DNA of 64,000 bases, from assembly GCA_030142905.1 (NCBI GenBank), contig JASJOG010000011.1, positions 2,481,001-2,545,000 on the forward strand, written 5' to 3'. Below the pieces are notes generated by a model. It searched no databases. It saw only the letters and a list, made by a program, of their open reading frames with translations, and was not told the origin of the DNA. This DNA is from Heliopora coerulea. Lineage: Eukaryota; Cnidaria; Anthozoa; Scleralcyonacea; Helioporidae. Position numbers and translations under genes: made by a program. Shown one piece after another: positions 26,301 to 42,833 of this stretch; the stretch's first letter is position 1; every line of letters begins with the position of its first letter.

Positions 26301-27222
26301 AAAAGTGTTTCACCCAGAGTTGATTCCATTTACTGAAAAACAGCCTGTAATGAACAGTTTCAGTTCCCCACCCCCAACTTCAGCCTGAAGTATAGCTTTC
26401 GATATATGGATCATCTTTGAAGCTAAATTCCACGAAGACATTATCTCCTTGTAAATCTGGATGTCTTGTGAGTTACGAGAGAAACGGCGTATCGGGCTGA
26501 ACAATCTGGCCAGATTTTCAAGAAAGACGAGCCACATCTTTAAAATTATCGTATGTCATACTTAGGTGGATGAATACAGCAATTCCGTGTGCATCTAAAG
26601 GATCAAGTTTTGAATTACCTGGCTAAAATCTGTAAAAGGCTGCTGTTGTGATAAAAAACAAAATTTCGTGAAAAGCTAATTTGTTTATTAACAATTTTTA
26701 TTTATCGTGGCACAATGCCTTTGCAGCGCTCAGTTCCCTCGAAAAATGCCTACATTTTACAACCCAGGCCGCAGCTCTATACACTGTTCTTAAAATGGCA
26801 AAATTTCTCCACAATCCGTCCTTTGTTTAATTATCCCGATCAGAATTTGCCCGTGGATTAGCTGCCATTTTCGTACTCAGGCCTTTTTGCCACCTTGGCA
26901 GTTGCCTCCTGCATGGGAGCAGAGTCCATCTCGCCATGTAGCATTAAAAAAATGCGAAAACTCAAAGTTCAAACGTCCTCCTGGTTTACCCATCAACAGA
27001 AAACCCATCGCCCAGCATCTTCACCATTTCTGGGGCAGACACGAAAAAATTTGTTACATCACTTGGTACCTCCAGACGTGATATCGCGCGCATTATTGAC
27101 AATGCAGTTCCGTTGCAATAAAAAAAAAAATACTTACTTCCATTTGCATAACTTTAAAATACTGCTGTTGAATCAGTTATATTTTACCTATTTATCTCAA
27201 ACTCAACGTCTGCCTTCTTTCA

Positions 27223-30200
27223 CTATTTAGGACTGTTTCCTGAAATTGTTTTCCATGGGTAAGGGATCGCTTTTGAAGAATCTCGGTCATTTCTATGCCA
27301 TAACTTTCTTTTCTCCGCTGTAAAAGCATGTTCACACCAAACCGTTTTGGAATATCGTTCTTTCCATTCCATCACAAACTGGAAAAAAAATTAAGCAAAA
27401 TCAAATTAAATCATTAGAAGATTTCCTCTGTGAAAGTCTCGCTTTTTATTAAGAACTCTTTCCTGGGTAGTTTAGACAATCTAGCAGGAACAGGAAGCTT
27501 TTTTGTTGTGCGTTCCATGAAGGTAATTCGAATTTTTTATTCATGGAAGAATTCCTGAGGAATCACCTACTATCATGTTGGCCTCGTTGCTTGGACAATA
27601 AATGGGCTCGAAGTCAGCTAAATATAATGCTTTTTGTCCCAAATTTTCATCCTTAAAACGAAGTTTGAAAATCTTCATCCCCCTCACTTACTTTTGGATC
27701 CCACAATTCACTGGCTATCCCCAGATCTTTGCAACATCGGACTAAGGCATTCGATTTGGCTGCCTCCATGGCCTTTCCGTAAACCATATTGCCTTGGCCA
27801 TAAAAGGTATGTTCCCCGACAGCTTGTGAAACGTAACGGCCACAGCAGAAGAGAGCATATTCTCTAGTTATTAACTGGCTTTTGTCTTTTTCATTCTAAA
27901 ATGAAGATCATACAAAGTTTACTCATTTCACAAACGAAGGAAAATTCTTAAATTGCTCAAAGCGCAAAATAGTCGATTGTTTTTCCTAAGCATATTATTA
28001 AAATTGATTAAAATATTCTAAACCAGGGATGGTTAACTCTCAGTACTGACTTCAACTTATTAAGGACGTGATACAGAAGTTAAGTTTGGCATTTTCCCGG
28101 GTAAGTGATGACGATGATATTCGTTCGCCGGAAACCAGTAATTTCTTAGAATTATCAATATTATTTACGTTTATTTTAGGCTCCGTGTTAAGGCGATTTG
28201 CGGGTAATGCTTCGAAAGTTCCGAGATTTTGAAGTCAAAGACCAGGTGTCCTACACGAAATCTCCATGCAGGTCATCAATGTTTCAAGACTTAAGCGTCA
28301 GAAACCAAGTCGTTACTTCGATCCTTCTCAGTAAGTCTCCGAGACTTACCGTGTCGATAATATCAGTAATATTATCCCATTCGTTGGCCTATAATAAGAC
28401 TTATAAAATACGAGAACTCGAAGTCAGGGGTCTCTAAGGTTTTCAAGACTAAGTCTCAATGACTATGCATCTCATCAAAGTTTCTGAGACTTAAGCGTCA
28501 GACATGTACTCGATCGGAGAAACATGTTTCATTAGACAGCGTTTTGCGACACTTATTTGAAATTTTTCAGCAGCCACCTCAAGTTACTACACAGAGCTAA
28601 GACTACCCGTACTTCCAAGGTCTGATGTAGCAAAGTTTTATTTTGGCTAACTGCCAAAACTTGTACTGTAAGAACGGATTTATTTTAAAACCTGTTATGA
28701 ATTTGGAATGAACGAGGTATTAATTCCCAACACAAAAATCTTGAAAAGTTGGCAATATGCCTGATCGAGATTGTGTTTCGGAGAATTGGTTTCCGACACA
28801 AAAGTCTCGGTATAACTCAAAATCCAGACCAGTTCTTTCAATTGGCCATCTCAAAATTTTGTTTTTCCTTCTGCTTTTAAATAAGGTTTAGTTCAAACCG
28901 CAGAGTAATCTCATTTTTATATGAAATTTAAGATTTTGCATTGGACTTCATATTAAATTAGAAAAAAAAATCCAATTAGCCAATTCAGACATGATTCAGG
29001 GAAAGGCGTTAGGCGGCCATTACCAGGGACCGATCCACTATTTTGCTCCAAGTAAATTTATTTCAGGCAGGAAGCATTACCCATCTAATGCTTTGTAATT
29101 AGTTTAACTTTTTCATTAACAAAAGGGCAAACCTGTACCTTGAGACAGCCCCACATGCCTTTATTATTAATATTAATAACAATAATAATAATAATAATGT
29201 TAGAAACATCTCAAAAGTACCTCGATCAGAAATTGTCTATGGCTACTAATACAAGCCTATGAAAAGTAAGTTGATTTGGCTTTCAGAATTAGTATCCTTT
29301 GAGCATTTTTCTGTTTTTACTGCTTTTCCATTAACCCTAGGTCTAAGAAACCACTCCTTGAGCAACTGGTTCCTGGTTTAAAATTAGAATCTCAACTTTT
29401 CAAGACAAAGGTTTTCTAGAAGTTCCCAAAACTTAACAAACCTGAAATTGTAGGGATTCACCCCTTGGCAACAATGCCCAGCCACCTGGCCCAAAAGATT
29501 CATTCAAAATGCGTCGATATTTAATCTCTGGTAGATAGAGAAGACCTTCAAATAAATAAGATAATATTATGTGAGCATGTTCAGTTATTATGTTCCCATA
29601 TAATTATTGTATTCCGGGTATTATACTCCTTACAACAAGTCTGGCATGAAACTGACAGTTATAGTCCCAGGTGCTACTATTTGCCAAAGATTGAAGGTTC
29701 AATCCGTAAGTGGCACCAACTATAGATGCAGGTTCCTCAACAATTACATTTTCAACTTAACTCAAAATGGGCACTATGCATAAAAAGTGAAATAACCAAA
29801 CTGAATCAACATTCTTGAAATACATTTGTACATTATGTTTCTTGCTCATACCATCAGGCTTAATCTCAATGTCATCTTCTTTAATAGGAGCCATCAAAAT
29901 CCTTGATATTTCTTCAGGAAAAGCTTCTTGTGATGCCCCATAGAAAGGATCTGCTACTGGGCTTTTTCTAGGTTTGACAGGATAATAGTAATCAAATGTA
30001 CAGATTTCATGTCATTATACAAAGCAATTGATTGAGGATCAATGCAGTTGGATAATGTATCAATTGATAATCATAAACCTGTAAAAGAGCATTTGGTTTA
30101 TAATTTGTTGAAATTCAGTGGTTGTTTCCAAAGATTATTCAGTTAGTAGTTTGCACATGACATCAGGGCAGCTACAGCCACCAATTATCTCTGTCTTACA

Positions 30201-31006
30201 AACCATTAATAAATCTTCTGTTCAAGATATTTGTCATTAAAAGAGGTTGATGGTCGGCATGTCAGTGATAGATTCAGAGTGATTTCCTGCATGAGAGAAG
30301 TAAGGATCTTTCCTTGGGTTTGGCCCAGTAAATGACTTATATAGTGAAGTGGTTTTAAACAGCTAAGTAATCAAGTACATACAACCACCTACAGACTTAG
30401 TTTATCAGGCCTCCTCTTGTGAGTACAAATGTAGTCAAGGAGACTTGCTAGTGGGTGAGAAGCAAGTGAATTCTTAGACCTGGCCAAGGTTAAGATTGAA
30501 GGCTACAAAGGTAAACTTAACTTTTAAATGCCATGGTATATGTAATAATTCTATGAATTTTAGCTCATTACCCGGTATGCAATCGTGACTGTCTGAGGGT
30601 TAATTGTTTTCAAGATTGAAGACCTCAGCAAGTTCAGGGTTCATAAATAATTATCAAAATTTCAAATGTTTTTACAAAGGGATGCCCTTATTAATCCGTT
30701 GTTTCATTGGTACCTCTAACACTAAATATTTAAACGAACTTTAAAATTATATGTGTAAATACAAAGTAGTAAAGGCGATTTTGAATTGTTAAAATATGAG
30801 AAAGTTGTCTTCTTCCTACCCCCCCTCCCTTACCAACTCAAATACCTATATCTTTCTTCACTTGAATTTCGCTGCTCGTTGTTCACATAATTGTCATCCG
30901 GTCCTTCATTTTCACCTCCTGTACCATAATGTACGGCTAATAGTAGCTTTCTCCGCAACATTAGTGGAACTATCCTACTGATTATATTCGAGCAAACGAG
31001 CGCCAT
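27223..31006 (-). CDS. MGM101: MGM101-like mitochondrial genome maintenance protein
   Basis: Five exons (31006-30846, 29967-29852, 29545-29442, 27895-27692, 27378-27223) join in frame to 246 residues. In yeast, Mgm101 is a Rad52-related single-strand annealing protein of the mitochondrial nucleoid needed for mtDNA recombination and repair. Residues 1-30 are basic and hydrophobic without acidic residues ([20 protein letters not shown]), fitting a mitochondrial presequence. The core (about 58-246) carries the family hallmarks: [72 protein letters not shown] and ASELWDP. The vicinal cysteines 181-182 correspond to a pair known to matter in yeast. No stop or frameshift is seen. It is divergently paired with CREBZF. 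The weakest join is exon 1 to exon 2: phase fits, but an extra exon in that intron cannot be excluded. Confidence 0.9.
27896..29441. other. MGM101-like intron 3, with repeated AAGACTTAAGCGTCAGA motif
   Basis: No exon is recognised here. Two related stretches (28276-28302 and 28475-28502) share gacttaagcgtcaga, and a palindrome gtaagtctccgagacttac lies at 28331-28349. An AAT-rich tract lies at 29160-29200. Confidence 0.6.
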
Positions 31007-31250
31007 ATTTGTTTACCTCCGGGATTTACCTTCGTTAACTCACGTAAATATCCGTAATTAACCGTAATCTATTTTTATCTTAACTAGAGATATGATTGGA
31101 GAATATAGATCACGAGGTGTAATGACATGGTGTAATATCTCGTGCCACAAAAATGTACGTTCGGTTGACGTTCTCTGTTTCAGTATTTAGGGAGTAGAAG
31201 TGAATTTGGTTCTTTTCTGGTCTTTGGTTGGAATTATTTTGATATCTGTA
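31007..31250. promoter_or_regulatory. Bidirectional promoter between MGM101-like and CREBZF
   Basis: Only 244 bp separate the two divergent start codons, so both 5' UTRs and core promoters must share this segment unless one transcript starts inside the other gene. A pyrimidine tract followed by cag at 31172-31183 could be an acceptor of a CREBZF 5' UTR intron. The MGM101-like ATG lies in aatATGGCG. Confidence 0.7.
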
Positions 31251-32114
31251 ATGGAAAACAGTGAGGAAAAGGTTATCCATGATCACGATTACTGTATGAC
31301 AAAGGAGAGAGGGGATGATGCTGTTGAATCTGTTGAGAAAAATCAGGAACTGTCTATGGCAAAGTCGCTTTGTCTTTCACCAACGCTTAGCAGTGACAGT
31401 GGAATTGATTCTTTTGCCTGCGATTTGGTGAACGAATTCGGGAGAGAGGGTGATGACCTCCTGAATTTATTGCTAGACGACGAGCCTTGCCTCGAACTGA
31501 ATATCCGGGAAGGCAATGGCGGTAACGATAAAACACCTGAGGTTCCTCGATCTCTCCCGCTGACTTCCATGTCAGGGACAGGGAAGACCGTGACTTCTAA
31601 ACTAACGATCGCTGAAGAACGAAAAAGGAATGCAGAAAAGGCGAGGGAAAACCGAAAGAACAAGAAAATTTACTTGCATGGGCTGGAAAAAGAAGTCGCA
31701 CAACTCCGACTGGAAAAGACAGCGTTGACCGGAAAATCGTTAAGATTGGAACGAAGAGTGAATGAACTACAAGAGGAAGTGGACTATTTGAACAGTATTG
31801 TCGCAAACCAAAGCATGTTGTCCAAGCTGTTAGAAAGGGTCTCTGTGACGCCTGGGATTTCATTGTCTACTTCTTTCTGTTCCTCTAGGCAACCAACGCA
31901 GGCGGATTCCGAGAGTCAGAAAGAGAACACAGTATGCACCCGCCGTTCTCGGAAAAGGGGGTGTACTTCTCAGGAATTTCAGAAATCTAATCAGGAGACT
32001 GCTAATAATAAAAAGCGTCGAAAAGGTGGATCAGGGGGAGTATGTCTTCATGTGAAGGAAAACAAGGTCTCCCTTGAGTTTTGCCATAAATGCAGCAAGA
32101 AGGCAGAAGATTGA
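31251..32114 (+). CDS. CREBZF: CREBZF (Zhangfei/SMILE-like) bZIP transcription factor
   Basis: A single uninterrupted exon of 287 residues. CREBZF is a nuclear bZIP protein that binds the coregulator HCF-1 and modulates stress-response and nuclear-receptor transcription. The frame is also open upstream, but its first ATG is at 31251 (a GTG at 31200 is not a likely start). Residues 11-14 are DHDY, the HCF-1-binding motif. LLNLL (70-74) is an LxxLL-type motif. The basic region spans about 123-140 (RNAEKARENRKNKK) and the leucine zipper about 145-195. The C-terminus (262-287) starts GGVCLHVKENKVSLEFC, nearly the human CREBZF tail, which decides the family. In human CREBZF as I recall it, DHDY lies after the zipper; here it is at the N-terminus. 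Confidence 0.93.
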   Translation: MENSEEKVIHDHDYCMTKERGDDAVESVEKNQELSMAKSLCLSPTLSSDSGIDSFACDLVNEFGREGDDLLNLLLDDEPCLELNIREGNGGNDKTPEVPRSLPLTSMSGTGKTVTSKLTIAEERKRNAEKARENRKNKKIYLHGLEKEVAQLRLEKTALTGKSLRLERRVNELQEEVDYLNSIVANQSMLSKLLERVSVTPGISLSTSFCSSRQPTQADSESQKENTVCTRRSRKRGCTSQEFQKSNQETANNKKRRKGGSGGVCLHVKENKVSLEFCHKCSKKAED

Positions 32115-35100
32115 ATCTCAGGATTTGTTGTTCAACCTGGAAGTCCCAGCATCTATTTTTTAAATTGTCGGTATTCCCACTGCTTTGTATATAGCTTTAG
32201 TTGCAAAATTGTTAAGTCAATATTGGCTGATCACATTTTTCTGTTTTACAATAATAACAACAAATTTCTAAAGAAAAACAGGAAAAAAAAAAGAATTTGA
32301 AAAATATGTAATTACATACCATAGATTTTATTTTAGCTCATAAGTTGTTTCTTACTGAAGAGAAATGTAGGGTTCAGACAGAGTGGAGAAGATTTTTACT
32401 GGTAAAACAGTGATTACTATTTAGCAGGAAGGAAGGGATGAATTGTTAGATCTGGTTTTAAAAAGAATATGATTGAAAAACACAGAGTCTTTCGTTCTTA
32501 TACCATTGATATAATTGTGTAAATTCAGTATGTCTCCACTCGAAGAGCTTTCTTTTTCCTTTTCAGGAATGTGGAGAACTGTTGTGACAGTTTACGAAGA
32601 TCTGAGATCTAAACGGTAAATATCGTATCAACTTCCTCTGACTGCATGTACATGTTAGTAATGTTTCGATTTGTATCTCATGGAAAGTTGTTCATATGCA
32701 TGCTTTTCCGATGTTCTTTAGATAAAGATAACTTTTTCAACAATTTCTCACAAAATCTTTGCAACATTTCTGTATAATCAAATAAAATTATTGCTGCATA
32801 ATTAACAAAATTCTGTTTTAAAAAATATGATTGCTCATTATTACACTTCAATTAGCTGGTAATGATTGAAAAGTAAGTAAATTGGGTGGTGAAATGTAGT
32901 GCCGTGTCCAAGTTGTCCTTGATTGCTCCACTCTGCATAAATATGAGAACTTAGTATCTGTTTTGCCTGATTGATTCATCAGTTGTCTGTTGTCCCAAGA
33001 GTTCAGAGTATAATGAGGATCCCCCAAAGTCTCTTATCTTTATGTAAAAGGCTGCAAGAACTGCACACTTAAGTGCTGGAAGTATTTTTGCCATAATACA
33101 GCATATATGGCTAGTTCATATGGAGGTTAGCCAACCTAGTGGGGGGGTTAGTATGTCATATTTTCACCATTGTACTCACCATAATTAGTTTGTTCATATT
33201 TGGCTGTATTACTGTCAAGCAGGAATAAGATTTTTTTACTTAGAAGAGTTTGTCCTGTTTACTGTGATAAAAAAAGTGTTGTTGGGTAAAATTTTCTGGT
33301 TGAACAAAAACATGGCAAAGTTTAACCTCTAAGTGGAATTAAAATTTAAGAAAGGATTTCTCATGTTTTAGCATGCCCCTTGATAAATAAGCCTTGAGGT
33401 GAAGTGAGTTTTGCATAAGATGCTGTAAGTTTAGCATAAGATGCAGTAAACTGCTCTGTAGCTCATGTGTTTGCATTTGTAGTTCAGATACTGTTTTTTT
33501 ATGGAAATTTGTAAGTGACCAGATGGAGATTGAGATACAAATCGTGTAACATTATTTAGTGTACAGCAGTCAAAACCTCTTTGCAAACATCTGAAGTAGC
33601 CTTGGTAACTTTACCATGCTTTTACAATACCATCATCAGTCAATAAATTTTGATATTTTACCAAACAACTTATGCATTAAGTTGTAATTACTTGAAATAC
33701 ACTGGGTTTTCCAGTTTTGTAATTAAAGTGCAAAACTTTGTGATTTCTGGATTACACTGTGTATTTGCAAATGACCAAATGAATAATGTAGAATGGTATG
33801 TTGCTGAGTTATCAAAACTATTGTTTGCAAACTGGTTTGGGAGGTTTAGTACCCATTCTTATGTGACACTAATTGACAATAAGCATTTTTCTTCCATGCC
33901 CTGAAAAGGTTACTGTCATGACCTGATGATGGTTCACACCAAAGGACTTTGCTTCAATGAAATGTCTGCTCTAGTAATCTTGCAACAGGAGGTAATAACA
34001 AAAGGAGTATTAGCAGAGATTATTAAATGGTTTCAAAGTGTTATTTAAACTTGCAATCCCCCCTGGGTTATTCATTAGTCACTCTCTTTTGTTAATTCCG
34101 AATTGGTTAAGATCAGCTACAAGTTTATTTGTTGGTGGGAAGATATCATCTTGCTGACCACCAATGTGTACTTCTTGGTGTGGTGGTTGTTATTGTTAAT
34201 GAACTGCATTCAAGAAAAGTTATATTTGTCACTAGATCTTAAAGGAAAAAATGTACCAGCTAAGAATTGTGTGTAGATCTTTATGAAAAACAAAACAGCT
34301 GAGAATTTATGTGAAAATTTCCAAACTACTGTTGGGTGTTACCCATAATATACTGCTCTTTTGGACCAGTAGCCTGGAGCTCAGCTGAGAAAAATTCAGT
34401 TGAAAATTGCATTCTAGTGATGTACTTAAAACTAAGATAAACCTGACAGCTTGAAATGCTGTGGGCTTTAAAAATTCTACATGTAGTTTCAAATTTGCAC
34501 TGCTTTTTATATGACAAATGATTTCACTTCTCAGAGGAAGGCTGTTGAAGGGGGAATAGGTTAATTCTTGCAAAAGATGAGCTAATTTGTTCAGGCTGTC
34601 AGCAGTCCAGGCTGTATTGGATTTATCTGTCTGTTCCTAGTATGGGTAATTGAAATTGTCAGTGACTTTGCCTGTGGAAATATCAAGTCATCACCAGCAC
34701 TGCAAGATTTGGATTCCACATGAACAAAATATTTACTGTAGTTCCTAATTAGCTCAAGCAAAGGTTTAATGGTTTATCTATATATTCATGATAGTAGCTT
34801 GCCTTGGGAGGTAGAAGCCTATTATAGCCAGTCCCTTTGTTTATACAAAGTGAACACTGAAAGTACATCTACTGTAGTACCATACATCACTTGTGATAGA
34901 TCTCCAGGGCTGCTTGAAGTTAGTCTTAGAGCCTGTAGTTTCCCATCCTCCACCCAAACCTTTGAGTAGGTAGTTGGTTAATTACTGACTGCATGTTTCC
35001 TATAATTACCTGAGTGAATTGAAGATTATGGTATTCAGCTATGAAATGGATTGGCATGATGTCTTTCCCTGTTTCAAAAGTATTTTAAAATGAGTTGAAG

Positions 35101-36640
35101 AGTGGATTGATAATTTTTTCCATCATGGTGGTACTTCAACCCACCAAAGGCAATTTGTTACAGATAATTTATACAGCAGATTGGGGAGCCTTACCTGTTA
35201 ATGGGTCAACTGCTAACTTTGCACCAGTTTGAATTCTGGAAAATTATCTGCTGGATAAATTCATGTCCAGTTAGTTCTTTACCACATGGAAAAAGTTGAA
35301 AGTTCTCAACTATTTATTTTGTTCATGTTGGAACTGGGAAAATTTGTTGAGTGAAATCTGACCTTGCTGGAAGACCTATCCAGAAGTCTCCTTTGGCTGG
35401 GTAAACAGGAGTTGAGTGTGTCCTTAGTGGTTTAAAGGGTGAGAAATTACCAAAATCAATTTCAGTGAGAGAAACTGTTGACAAAACAAAATCAAAACAG
35501 CAAAATTGGATGCAAATGGGGTAGATTAGAATTGTAGTTGAAAGCTAAGGGGTTGCCAGGCATTCATTTGATTTACATGTAATTGAAATTTATTTCAAAT
35601 GATAGTCACTGGGGGCTAGTCTATTGTGGCATGACAAAATAAATTGTAAGATAGGCATAAGTTTTCCAGGCATATCTCCCATTCAAATTCCTAAGAAAGG
35701 ATGGATGGAAAAAACTGATTTGGCCCAGTTGGATAGCTGTGCAGTTGATCTATTGAGAACAACTTCTGCTGGGTAATGTGACAAATAGTCTCATTTGTTC
35801 ATTTTAATTTCATGATGTATCCTGTATTGTGGCATTGTGATGTTAAATTTTTATGAAATAAAAGTTAATAAAATTCTTGACATGTTGCATTTTTGAAATG
35901 TTTGTGCAACCCTTTGTCTTGAAGTGAAGACTAGATACAGTTTAAACTTGCTTTGCATGAGGTAGAAACTAAGAGACGAATCAAATACAGTGTAATCCCT
36001 CGTCCTTTTGGGGATTACAGTAGAGTACTCTCTGTGACAGTCCTTTGAAGATTAGCCCACATTAAAACTTGGTATTTGCCTCAATTGTAAGTCAGTCAAG
36101 ACTCTAATGAGGAAAATCAATCTAGGGATGTACATATAGAGGTATTGCTGTGGTATGTCAAATGTAGATTCCAAAATATTGATAATTTCTGCACATCAGG
36201 AAATCTGAATGAATGGAGTGAAGGTAGTAATTGAGCCAATTCAACTGCTTAAAATTCTAATGAAATGTGACAATGTGAAGAGAATCGAAACAGTATCTGG
36301 AGTGCTGTGGCAGGTCTAGGGGTCCTAACCCCCACACGTATGTTCACAAATTGTGCAGTAACTTAATTGACACCACAAATTTACTCCAAGCACTTAGTTT
36401 GTAGAAAATGTTGTCCAGGTGTGCCATGTATTTGGAACTAAACGTCGAACTCAGCCATCAATTTCATACCTGTAAATTAATGATCATGACAACTGTCATC
36501 TGTTAGAGTGCGATGGAATATCCCAAGCCACCACTAAAAAAATGTGTGCAAAAGCTGTGCAACTGGCCCACCTACGTAGTGCCAATATTGTTTTTAAATT
36601 CCAGTTCTGCACCTTGCGGAGTGCGCGTCAACGTTAGGTA
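32115..36640 (+). other. CREBZF downstream sequence, probably long 3' UTR or extended transcript
   Basis: No coding exon was recognised. Poly(A) signals aataaa occur at 32781-32786 and twice at 35857-35872. A splice-like segment (ttttcag before about 32,570, gtaaat after about 32,617) could be a 3' UTR exon. The stretch is poor in CG dinucleotides, especially 32.7-35.9 kb, like the gene bodies in this window, which suggests germline transcription across it. Confidence 0.5.

Positions 36641-42833
<6,193 letters not shown>

Larger units (their letters stand above)
21400..27222. other. Intergenic region between the RhoGEF 5' end and the MGM101-like 3' end
   Basis: No reading frame here shows family resemblance or splice-linked exons. 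It contains an AAT microsatellite, a 13-bp-stem hairpin and a possible tRNA-derived SINE. The 124-codon frame at 23839-24213 is most likely chance. Confidence 0.55.

Noticed and set aside
31200..31250. Upstream extension of the CREBZF frame (17 codons from a GTG)
   Set aside because: The first ATG is at 31251; the extension starts with a non-ATG codon, is hydrophobic and unlike the family, and is probably 5' UTR.
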